From Desulfobacterales bacterium (lineage in GTDB: Bacteria > Desulfobacterota > Desulfobacteria > Desulfobacterales > ETH-SRB1), in assembly GCA_030017395.1 (NCBI GenBank), contig JASEIZ010000072.1, positions 1 through 9,238 of the forward strand: a stretch of DNA of 9,238 nt, in the 5' to 3' direction. Position 1 is the first letter of the stretch. Each line of letters begins with the position of its first letter. The notes beneath the pieces are model-generated. The model searched no databases and was not told where the DNA came from. It saw only the letters and a program-made list of their open reading frames with translations. Below are positions 1-5,748 of this stretch, piece by piece. The position numbers were made by a program, and so were the translations under genes.

Positions 1-28
1 TGGATGCCGGATCAAGTCCGGCATGACG
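1..28. repeat. CCGG palindromic intergenic repeat (copy 1)
   Basis: An 8-bp perfect inverted repeat, ATGCCGGA (4-11) and TCCGGCAT (17-24), encloses a 5-base loop and is framed by TGG and GACG. Read in reverse, it matches the layout of the element at 3373-3400: CGTCAT, stem, loop, stem, ATCCA. The two stems differ at two base pairs, and both differences are compensated. Palindromes of this kind are widespread dispersed repeats in proteobacterial and Desulfobacterota genomes (recalled knowledge, not searched). No T-run follows, so it is not a classical terminator. The window edge may cut the element. Confidence 0.75.
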
Positions 29-64
29 ATTTCAAGACTTTTTACGAGAGCATCATTATTAACT

Positions 65-72
65 AAGGGTGG
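65..72 (+). promoter_or_regulatory. Ribosome binding site deciding the rfbA start
   Basis: AAGGGTGG lies 5 bases before the ATG at 78. An in-frame GTG at 69 falls inside this purine-rich stretch, so it is unlikely to be the start. RmlA proteins also conventionally begin M-K-G-I-I-L-A-G-G, which fits the ATG. Confidence 0.75.
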
Positions 73-77
73 TAATT

Positions 78-947
78 ATGAAAGGAATAATACTTGCCGG
101 CGGATCCGGCACAAGGCTTTATCCGATTTCCATGGTTGTCAGCAAACAACTTCTTCCAGTTTATGATAAGCCGATGATTTACTATCCCCTTTCGGTTGTT
201 TTGCTGGCAGGGATTCGGGAAATCCTTGTGATCTCGACGCCTCAAGACATTCCTCTTTTCAGAAAACTCCTTGGAGATGGATCACAGTGGGGCGTTTCTT
301 TTTTTTATGCCGAGCAGCTCCGTCCAGAAGGTTTGGCACAGGCATTTATAATAGGACGGGAATTTATAGGCGACAGCGGTGTTTGCATGGCGCTTGGCGA
401 TAATATTTTTTATGGGCATGGATTGACACAGCTTCTAAACAAAGCAGTATCGAGAAAGAAAGGAGCAACTATTTTCGGGTACTGGGTTAAAGACCCGCAG
501 CGCTATGGGGTGGTGACTTTTGATGAATCAGGCAAAGCAATAAACATAGAGGAGAAACCCAAAAACCCAAGGTCCAACTATGCTGTAACAGGACTTTATT
601 TTTATGATAATATGGTTGTTGATATTGCCGCAGGGCTGCGGCCATCTCCAAGAGGGGAGCTTGAAATTACGGATGTGAACAAGGCGTATCTTAAAATGGG
701 AAAGCTCCATGTCGAAAAATTCGGCAGAGGAATAGCGTGGCTGGATACAGGAACTCACCAATCGCTTATGCAGGCTTCTAACTATATTGAAACGATTGAA
801 AACAGACAGGGGCTCAAGGTGGCATGCATTGAAGAGATAGTTTATAAAAAGGGCTACATAGATGCGGCTCAGGTGGAAAAACTGGCTCAGCCTCTTCTGC
901 AAAACGGTTACGGCCGGTATTTAATGGATATGCTTAGATACACCTAA
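78..947 (+). CDS. rfbA: Glucose-1-phosphate thymidylyltransferase (RmlA/RfbA)
   Basis: This cytoplasmic nucleotidyltransferase joins dTTP and glucose-1-phosphate to give dTDP-glucose and pyrophosphate, the first step of dTDP-L-rhamnose synthesis for O-antigen or other surface polysaccharide. The 289-residue product has the usual length for RmlA. It opens with the nucleotide-binding signature LAGGSGTRLYP (residues 6-16), followed by SKQLLPVYDKP (22-32) with the phosphate-contacting lysine. LRPEGLAQAF (81-90) is a family signature, and GDN (107-109) carries the metal-binding aspartate. An EKP motif and an EITDVN segment follow in the sugar-binding half. I chose ATG 78 over GTG 69 because of the ribosome binding site. 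The next gene, rfbC, starts 12 bp after the stop, so the two are probably one operon. rfbB and rfbD are not in the window and may lie upstream. The sequence looks intact and typical. Confidence 0.96.
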   Translation: MKGIILAGGSGTRLYPISMVVSKQLLPVYDKPMIYYPLSVVLLAGIREILVISTPQDIPLFRKLLGDGSQWGVSFFYAEQLRPEGLAQAFIIGREFIGDSGVCMALGDNIFYGHGLTQLLNKAVSRKKGATIFGYWVKDPQRYGVVTFDESGKAINIEEKPKNPRSNYAVTGLYFYDNMVVDIAAGLRPSPRGELEITDVNKAYLKMGKLHVEKFGRGIAWLDTGTHQSLMQASNYIETIENRQGLKVACIEEIVYKKGYIDAAQVEKLAQPLLQNGYGRYLMDMLRYT

Positions 948-959
948 CACTTTTTAGCC

Positions 960-1505
960 ATGAATATTATAAAAACAGATCTTGAAGGGGTAATTATTGT
1001 TGAACCTAAGGTGTTTATAGATAGCCGCGGTTTTTTCATGGAGACATATAATCAGGGCAGATACAAAAAAAGTATAAATCGTGTCTTTGTTCAGGACAAT
1101 CTTTCCTATTCTGTGAAAGGCACACTCAGGGGGCTGCACTTTCAGATAAAGCGGCCACAGGCAAAGCTTGTACAGGTTGTTACAGGTGAAATATTTGATG
1201 TGGCTGTTGATATTAGACAGGGTTCATCAACATTTGGCAAGTGGACAGGCGTTTATCTGTCGGAAAAAAATAAACGCCAGCTTTTTATACCAGAAGGTTT
1301 TGCGCATGGCTTTTGCGTGATAAGTGAAACAGCACATTTTTTATATAAATGTTCAGATTTTTATTTTCAGCATGACGAGGGCGGAATCATTTGGTCTGAT
1401 CCGGATATAGGTATTAACTGGCCGGTTAAGGACCCGATTGTTTCAGAGAAGGATAAACAACTTCCTAATTTATCAGATATCAATGAAAAATATAAGAAAT
1501 TTTAG
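960..1505 (+). CDS. rfbC: dTDP-4-dehydrorhamnose 3,5-epimerase (RmlC/RfbC)
   Basis: This enzyme converts dTDP-4-dehydro-6-deoxyglucose to dTDP-4-dehydrorhamnose by double epimerisation at C3 and C5, the third step of dTDP-L-rhamnose synthesis. The 181-residue product is a standard-length cupin-fold RmlC. The LRGLHFQ motif (56-62) holds the catalytic base His60. FDVAVDIR (79-86), IPEGFAHGF (110-118) and the tyrosine of FLYKC (Tyr129, the likely acid) are all present. The IIWSDPDIGINWP segment near 143-155 supplies the conserved aspartates. No convincing Shine-Dalgarno precedes the ATG; the 12-base gap after rfbA reads mostly T and A. Translation is therefore probably coupled to rfbA. Its last 23 bases overlap the beginning of lepA. 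Confidence 0.95.
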   Translation: MNIIKTDLEGVIIVEPKVFIDSRGFFMETYNQGRYKKSINRVFVQDNLSYSVKGTLRGLHFQIKRPQAKLVQVVTGEIFDVAVDIRQGSSTFGKWTGVYLSEKNKRQLFIPEGFAHGFCVISETAHFLYKCSDFYFQHDEGGIIWSDPDIGINWPVKDPIVSEKDKQLPNLSDINEKYKKF

Positions 1506-3279
1506 CATCATAGCTCATATTGATCATGGCAAATCGACTCTGTCGGATCGCCTCATACAATTTACCGATATTGTAAATGATCGGGATTTTAAGGATCAGA
1601 TACTTGATACCATGGACATAGAGCGGGAGCGGGGCATTACGATAAAGAGCCAGACTGTTTGCCTTCCATATACTGCAAAAGACGGGAATACATATATTTT
1701 AAATCTTATAGATACACCAGGCCATGTGGATTTTACTTATGAAGTTTCACGAGCTCTTGCCTCATGCGAAGGGGTTCTTCTTTTGATAGATGCCAGCCAG
1801 GGCGTTGAAGCCCAGACTCTGGCCAACCTTTATCTTGCCATGGAGCACAATCTTGAGATTATTCCCGTGATAAACAAGATAGATCTGCCGTCTGCCGATA
1901 TTGATAAGGTTAAAATGCAGATAGACAAGGATCTCGGACTCGATCCTTCAACAGCAATTCTTACTTCAGCAAAAGAGAGTATTGGGATCGAAGATGTTCT
2001 CGAGGCAATTGTAACGAGACTGCCGTCGCCGTCCGGAGATTTAGAAGCGCCGCTTAAGGCTTTGATTTTTGATTCTCATTATGATTCTTTCCGTGGAACC
2101 ATAGTCCATCTTCGCGTGTTTGAGGGAAGGATAACCCCAGGTGATATTATTTCCTTTATGTCCAACAAGGCTGCTTACAGGGTTGAGGAGGTTGGAATAT
2201 TTCAGTTAAAAAGGAATCTCTGCAAGGAACTTTCAGCAGGCCAGGTAGGATATCTTATTGCGGGAATAAAGACCGTAAGTGATACAAAATGCGGCGATAC
2301 AATTACGTTAAGGAATCGACCCTGCAAAAAACCTATGCAGGGATTCAAAGAGGCAAAACCGGTTGTTTTTTCTTCCATCTACCCTGTGGCTTCTGATGAA
2401 TATGAAGAATTGACCGCTGGATTAGAGAAGCTCAAGCTAAATGATTCTTCACTTATTTATGAAAAGGATAGTTCCGCTGCCCTTGGCTTTGGTTTTCGCT
2501 GCGGTTTTTTGGGCCTTCTTCATCTCGAGGTAGTGCAGGAACGGCTTGAGCGCGAATATGATCTTTCTTTGATACTAACGGCGCCGTCCGTGCGATACAA
2601 ACTTACTATGCAGGACGGCTCAACACTAATAATTGACAACCCCGCTTTATATCCCGATCCTGCCGGTATTCAGCGGACTTATGAGCCTTTTATTCGCGCA
2701 TCAATAATAATTCCTAGCCATTACATGGGAACGGTGATGAAACTGTGCCTTGACAGGCGAGGAATTAACACCACTTATCAATATCTTACAACCAATCGTC
2801 TTGAGATGATATTTGAACTTCCGCTTGCAGAGGTTATCTATGATTTTTATGACAGGCTCAAGTCTGTTACGCAGGGTTACGGATCCTTTGACTATGATTT
2901 AATCGACTATAGGGATACGGATCTTGTAAAGGTGGATATCCTAATAAACGGAGAGCGTGTGGATGCTCTTTCCCAGCTCGTTCACAGGGACAGGGCTGCT
3001 GAACGGGCAAGACATGTCTGTGAAAAGCTGCGTGATGAAATTCCCAAACAGATGTTTAAGGTTGCTGTCCAGGGGGCGATTGGCGGAAAAATAATAGCCC
3101 GCAAGACAGTTTCCGCTTTTAGAAAAGATGTTACGGCAAAATGTTATGGAGGAGATATTACCAGAAAACGCAAGCTCCTTGAGAAGCAAAAAAAAGGGAA
3201 AAAAAGGATGAAAATGGTAGGCAAGGTAATGATTCCTCAGTCGGCATTTCTGGCGGTCTTGAAGACAGGTAGCGATTGA
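1483..3279 (+). CDS. lepA: Elongation factor 4 (LepA), ribosomal GTPase
   Basis: LepA/EF4 is a translational GTPase that binds the ribosome and has been linked to back-translocation, recovery under stress and initiation. The 598-residue product from ATG 1483 nearly equals E. coli LepA. G-domain motifs are complete: G1 AHIDHGKST (11-19), G2 within RERGITI, G3 DTPGH (77-81) with catalytic His81, G4 NKID (131-134) and G5 TSAK (161-164). The LepA-specific GFLGLLHLEVVQERLEREY segment and the basic C-terminal tail, with a lysine-rich stretch and then MVGKVMIPQSAFL, are also present. The start is fixed by the family N-terminus MKNIRNFSIIAH; a TTG at 1438 would add an unrelated 15-residue extension. 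No clear Shine-Dalgarno is seen and the gene begins 20 bases before the rfbC stop, so translational coupling is likely. lepB, its usual neighbour in many bacteria, is absent. The last codons read GAT TGA and run straight into an intergenic repeat. Confidence 0.97.
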   Translation: MKNIRNFSIIAHIDHGKSTLSDRLIQFTDIVNDRDFKDQILDTMDIERERGITIKSQTVCLPYTAKDGNTYILNLIDTPGHVDFTYEVSRALASCEGVLLLIDASQGVEAQTLANLYLAMEHNLEIIPVINKIDLPSADIDKVKMQIDKDLGLDPSTAILTSAKESIGIEDVLEAIVTRLPSPSGDLEAPLKALIFDSHYDSFRGTIVHLRVFEGRITPGDIISFMSNKAAYRVEEVGIFQLKRNLCKELSAGQVGYLIAGIKTVSDTKCGDTITLRNRPCKKPMQGFKEAKPVVFSSIYPVASDEYEELTAGLEKLKLNDSSLIYEKDSSAALGFGFRCGFLGLLHLEVVQERLEREYDLSLILTAPSVRYKLTMQDGSTLIIDNPALYPDPAGIQRTYEPFIRASIIIPSHYMGTVMKLCLDRRGINTTYQYLTTNRLEMIFELPLAEVIYDFYDRLKSVTQGYGSFDYDLIDYRDTDLVKVDILINGERVDALSQLVHRDRAAERARHVCEKLRDEIPKQMFKVAVQGAIGGKIIARKTVSAFRKDVTAKCYGGDITRKRKLLEKQKKGKKRMKMVGKVMIPQSAFLAVLKTGSD

Positions 3280-3372
3280 GGGATTGCTCACGCAGGCGCA
3301 AAGGCGCTAAGTAAATAGGAAAGAGAATAGAGAATTGAGGGATTAGGGATTGAGGGAGCAGGATTTTACGTT

Positions 3373-3400
3373 CGTCATTCCGGCGAAAGCCGGAATCCAG
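3373..3400. repeat. CCGG palindromic intergenic repeat (copy 2)
   Basis: ATTCCGGC (3377-3384) and GCCGGAAT (3389-3396) form an 8-bp perfect stem with a GAAA loop, which is a GNRA-type tetraloop if transcribed from the + strand. The flanks CGTC and CCAG match, in reverse orientation, those of the copy at 1-28. No T-run follows on either strand, so a terminator role is not supported. Confidence 0.8.
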
Positions 3401-3418
3401 ATTGTAGGTTGGATTGAG
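3399..3418 (+). repeat. Truncated GTAGGTTGG repeat
   Basis: This stretch differs at only two positions from 5093-5112, where the same motif begins a complete hairpin repeat. Here the second half of the hairpin (AACCCAAC) is missing and a GGGATT unit follows directly, so this looks like a broken copy joined to other repeats. Confidence 0.6.
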
Positions 3419-3563
3419 GGATTGAAGGATTAATTTTTTCGTGTTCTTTGTGGTGAAATATATATGGAAAGAGGAAAGTATTTCAAGAGTAGTCAATGGG
3501 TTATAGTTTTAAAATCTTTGCGTCTTTGCGTGAGCAATTCCTAAATTAGATACTGGAGGATTT

Positions 3564-4850
3564 ATGGGCAAAACTATTGCTGAAAAAATCTTTGATTCCC
3601 ATTTGGTTGATAACCCTTCGGAAAATATCCATGTGATAAGGCTGGATGCTGTATTCTGCCATGAAATAACAACTCCAGGAGCGATAAACGATTTAATTGC
3701 AAAGGGAAAGGACAGGGTTTTTGATTCTACTAAAATCAAGGCTGTGATCGATCACGTGACACCGGCAAAGGATTCAAAAACCGCCATGCAGGGCAAAATA
3801 CTGCGTGACTGGGTATCGCGGCATAATATTTATGATTTTTTTGACATTGGTAGAAACGGGGTTTGTCATGCGATTTTCCCGGAAAAAGGTTTTGTACGAC
3901 CAGGTTATACAGTGATCATGGGTGATTCGCATACCTGCACACATGGCGCATTTGGAGCGTTTGCGGCAGGTGTCGGCACGACAGATCTTGAGGTTGGTAT
4001 CCTGAAGGGAGTGTGTGCGTTTCATCATCCTCTAACCATTAAAATTAACATAGCCGGCAAGCTGCGTGAAGGTGTTTATGCAAAAGATGTGATCCTTTCC
4101 ATTATTGGAAGGCTGGGCGTAAACGGCGCAACCGGGAAAGTTATAGAATTTGCAGGCCCTGTAGTGGATGCTATGAGCATGGAAGCCAGGATGACCTGTT
4201 GCAACATGGCGATTGAAGCCGGTGCAACCTGCGGTATATGCTGTCCCGATATGAATACGGTGGAATATCTCTGGGAGTTTATTAAGGGTGATTATGCAAC
4301 AAAAAAGGAGGCTTTTGAGGAATTTAACAAATTTTATTCTGATCCGGATGCAATATACGAAGATGTTATGGAGCATGATATCAGTAGGCTGGAACCGCTG
4401 GTTACATTCGGGTATAAACCAGACCAGGTAAAACCGGTAAAAGAGATGGAAGGGATTAAGGTTGACCAGGTTTATATTGGATCATGCACAAATGGAAGGA
4501 TAGAAGATCTTCGTGTTGCAGCGCAGGTATTAAAAGGCGAGAAGATCAGCGATTATGTCCGTGGTATTCTGTCGCCTGCTACTCCAAAGGTTTTCAGCAG
4601 GGCAATGGAAGAAGGAATATTAAAAATATTTATGGATGCCGGATTTTGCGTTACTAATCCAACATGCGGGGCATGCCTTGGAATGAGCAACGGAGTGCTT
4701 GCAGAAGGTGAGGTGTGCGCTTCCACTACGAACCGGAATTTTAACGGCCGCATGGGCAAAGGGGGCATGGTTCATCTCATGAGTCCTGCGACAGCCGCTG
4801 CAACCGCTATAGCAGGGCATATTACTAATTCTAAGGAATTCAGGGATTAA
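3564..4850 (+). CDS. leuC: 3-isopropylmalate dehydratase large subunit (aconitase family)
   Basis: This is the large, [4Fe-4S]-binding subunit of isopropylmalate isomerase, which converts 2-isopropylmalate to 3-isopropylmalate in leucine biosynthesis together with LeuD. The 428-residue product belongs to the shorter LeuC/HacA class found in archaea, clostridia and Desulfobacterota rather than the roughly 466-residue enterobacterial type. The cluster ligands are visible: Cys308 in GSCTNGRIEDL, and Cys368 and Cys371 in PTCGACLG. Other aconitase signatures are DHVTPAKDSKTA near 63-74, GDSHTCTHGAFG near 120-131 and GVGTTDLE shortly after. GGAGGA (3555-3560) is a strong ribosome binding site 3 bases before the ATG. 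leuD lies 368 bp downstream, an unusually wide gap for two subunits of one enzyme. The last two codons and the stop (AGG GAT TAA) lie inside a GGGATTAA repeat. Homoaconitase or citraconate/citramalate-type activity cannot be excluded from sequence alone; leuA and leuB are not in the window. Confidence 0.92.
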   Translation: MGKTIAEKIFDSHLVDNPSENIHVIRLDAVFCHEITTPGAINDLIAKGKDRVFDSTKIKAVIDHVTPAKDSKTAMQGKILRDWVSRHNIYDFFDIGRNGVCHAIFPEKGFVRPGYTVIMGDSHTCTHGAFGAFAAGVGTTDLEVGILKGVCAFHHPLTIKINIAGKLREGVYAKDVILSIIGRLGVNGATGKVIEFAGPVVDAMSMEARMTCCNMAIEAGATCGICCPDMNTVEYLWEFIKGDYATKKEAFEEFNKFYSDPDAIYEDVMEHDISRLEPLVTFGYKPDQVKPVKEMEGIKVDQVYIGSCTNGRIEDLRVAAQVLKGEKISDYVRGILSPATPKVFSRAMEEGILKIFMDAGFCVTNPTCGACLGMSNGVLAEGEVCASTTNRNFNGRMGKGGMVHLMSPATAAATAIAGHITNSKEFRD

Positions 4851-4856
4851 GGGATT
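4835..4856 (+). repeat. GGGATT repeat overlapping the leuC stop codon
   Basis: GGAATTCAGGGATT (4835-4848) is followed by a second GGGATT (4851-4856). The first 14 bases recur with a single difference at 5195-5208, just before leuD. The leuC stop TAA (4848-4850) sits between the two GGGATT units, so the repeat encodes the last residues of LeuC. The same arrangement, GAT TGA GGGATT, ends lepA at 3274-3285. Confidence 0.7.
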
Positions 4857-4857
4857 A

Positions 4858-4972
4858 GCCACAGACACACAAAGGCTGACACAGACATTTGTCCGGCGGA
4901 CATCGCCGGGCAAAAATAGTCATCGCTTCGCGAAAAAAAGATTATGTTGTTTTGTCCGTGTGTTTCTGTGGC
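4858..4972. repeat. CACAGA-type inverted repeat downstream of leuC
   Basis: GCCACAGA (4858-4865) and TCTGTGGC (4965-4972) are perfect complements, and each arm continues into an ACACA-rich segment with further complementarity. GGGATT units sit outside both ends (4851-4856 and 4982-4987). The pattern resembles dispersed repeats of the CCACAGA...CAAAG type seen in many environmental bacterial genomes. A 66-codon open frame crosses this block (4889-5089), but it is built from repeats and is not considered a gene. Confidence 0.6.
4888..4914. other. Strong hairpin after leuC
   Basis: TTTGTCCGGCG (4888-4898) can pair with CGCCGGGCAAA (4904-4914) as an 11-bp stem with one G-U pair and a 5-base loop. 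It begins 37 bases after the leuC stop. No T-run follows, so it is not a canonical intrinsic terminator. It could stall transcription, protect the 3' end of leuC mRNA, or simply be part of the surrounding repeat. Confidence 0.55.
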
Positions 4973-5005
4973 AAAGATTTAGGGATTTTGAACCGCAGAA
5001 CCGAA

Positions 5006-5066
5006 GAACAAGAAACCGCAGAATATCGAAGTGCTTTAATACTTCATCATTCGACATTTCTTGTTC
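5006..5066. repeat. GAACAAGAAA inverted repeat
   Basis: GAACAAGAAA (5006-5015) and TTTCTTGTTC (5057-5066) are a perfect 10-bp inverted repeat. Nested inside is a second stem, GAAGT (5028-5032) with ACTTC (5041-5045). It is followed by the tandem-like TTCGATATTCGATATTCG (5065-5082). The block resembles dispersed ATTCGATATTCG repeats known from other genomes (recalled, not searched). No coding potential is apparent. Confidence 0.65.
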
Positions 5067-5092
5067 GATATTCGATATTCGCTTTTTAAATT

Positions 5093-5153
5093 AGACTGTA
5101 GGTTGGGTTGAGCAAAGCGACACGAAGTGAAGCCTGCGCTAAACCCAACAACC
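5093..5153. repeat. GTAGGTTGGGTTGAGC hairpin repeat
   Basis: GTTGGGTT (5102-5109) pairs with AACCCAAC (5142-5149), and the outer GG and CC extend the stem across a one-base bulge. The start, GTAGGTTGGGTTGAGC, and the end, AACCCAACAACC, are those of a repeat found between genes in very many bacterial genomes (recalled). A truncated copy sits at 3399-3418. Confidence 0.75.
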
Positions 5154-5169
5154 TTAGAACTTATATTTT

Positions 5170-5208
5170 TTTGCGTCTTTGCGCCTTTGTGTGAGGAATT
5201 GAGGGATT
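5170..5208 (+). repeat. CTTTGCG repeat arm upstream of leuD
   Basis: TTTGCGTCTTTGCG (5170-5183) is identical to 3517-3530 upstream of leuC. In both places it is followed by a TGAG(C/G)AATT sequence and then the gene's ribosome binding site. The 14-mer ends 33 bases before the leuC ATG and 35 bases before the leuD ATG. GGAATTGAGGGATT (5195-5208) then abuts the leuD ribosome binding site. Confidence 0.65.
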
Positions 5209-5218
5209 GGAGAGAATA

Positions 5219-5743
5219 ATGAAAAATTTTGGCGGCAAGGTGCTGTTTCTTGACAGATCGGATATAAATACCGATGAAATAATTCCTGCAAAATACCTTA
5301 CTGAAATTTCAAAAGAGGCTCTCAAACCTTATCTTTTAGAGGATTTAGAGCTTGATAGCTTTTCTCCAAAGCAGGATATAGAGGGGAAAAACGTTATTAT
5401 AACAAGAGCAAATTTTGGATGCGGATCTTCCAGGGAGCATGCGCCATGGGCGCTTGAAACAAACAACATCAACCTCGTTATTGCGGAAAGCTTTGCAAGG
5501 ATTTTCAGGCAGAACATGTTTAACTGCGGGATGATGGCGGTTGAGCTGCCTGCTGTGATAATAGACCATATTTTTAAACGGTTTTCCGGCAAAGAAACAT
5601 CTCTTGAAACTGATCTTCAAAAAAATTTATTTGTTATTAAAGCCGATGAACTAACAGATGAGATATCTTTTAATATCTCCGATTTTGATCGATCGCTTGT
5701 AGATGCAGGCGGATGGGTCGAGTATGCTGATTCGAGATATTAG
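5219..5743 (+). CDS. leuD: 3-isopropylmalate dehydratase small subunit (aconitase swivel domain)
   Basis: This is the small swivel-domain partner of LeuC; the heterodimer isomerises isopropylmalate in leucine biosynthesis. The 174-residue product is a compact LeuD/HacB-type protein. The substrate-loop region reads DINTDEIIPAKYLTE (residues 15-29), and the phosphate/carboxylate-binding motif GCGSSREHAP spans 67-76. Further along, ESFARIFRQNMFNCG is the typical swivel-domain segment. I chose ATG 5219 because GGAGAG (5209-5214) is a good ribosome binding site ahead of it. A TTG at 5207, in the same frame, would overlap that site and the GGGATT repeat. It is separated from leuC by repeat DNA, so it may be cotranscribed across the gap or have its own promoter; none is obvious. 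The gene ends 5 bp before the convergent end of glnE. Confidence 0.92.
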   Translation: MKNFGGKVLFLDRSDINTDEIIPAKYLTEISKEALKPYLLEDLELDSFSPKQDIEGKNVIITRANFGCGSSREHAPWALETNNINLVIAESFARIFRQNMFNCGMMAVELPAVIIDHIFKRFSGKETSLETDLQKNLFVIKADELTDEISFNISDFDRSLVDAGGWVEYADSRY

Positions 5744-5748
5744 AACAT

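Larger units (their letters stand above)
3283..3538. repeat. Inverted-repeat-bounded intergenic segment between lepA and leuC
   Basis: ATTGCTCACGCA (3283-3294) and its perfect complement TGCGTGAGCAAT (3527-3538) bracket nearly the whole 284-bp lepA-leuC gap. Beyond the 12-bp match both arms continue with CGCAAAG-type units. Between them are GGGATT units at 3339, 3346 and 3418, a CCGG palindrome (3373-3400), a truncated GTAGGTTGG motif (3399-3418), and TTCGTGTTCTTTGTGGTGAA (about 3438-3457), which resembles the widespread CACCACAGAGAACACGG repeat in reverse. I see no credible ORF here. No strong promoter for leuC stands out. Whether this is one mobile unit or a pile-up of unrelated repeats cannot be settled from the window. 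Confidence 0.6.

Noticed and set aside
1438..1482. N-terminal extension of LepA from TTG 1438
   Set aside because: The extra 15 residues match nothing in LepA, whose conserved start is MKNIRNF; ATG 1483 gives the family length.
3373..3396. Intrinsic terminator for lepA
   Set aside because: The stem is good but no T-run follows on either strand, and the same palindrome occurs at 1-28 in an unrelated position.
3158..3496. 112-codon minus-strand open frame across the lepA 3' end and the following gap
   Set aside because: It overlaps the conserved LepA C-terminus antisense and continues into repeat DNA; there is no ribosome binding site or family resemblance.
3283..3538. CRISPR array or tandem-repeat locus in the lepA-leuC gap
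   Set aside because: The repeats are not evenly spaced, the units are short and of different families, and no cas gene is nearby.
4889..5089. 66-codon + strand open frame between leuC and leuD
   Set aside because: It runs through several repeat families, has no ribosome binding site or recognisable domain, and its composition follows the inverted repeats.
5207..5218. Earlier TTG start for leuD
   Set aside because: It lies within the GGGATT repeat and the ribosome binding site of the ATG at 5219.
3564..5743. leuCD leader with a T-box or leucine attenuator
   Set aside because: I found no leucine-rich leader peptide, no T-box-like sequence and no antiterminator/terminator pair in the 284 bp before leuC.
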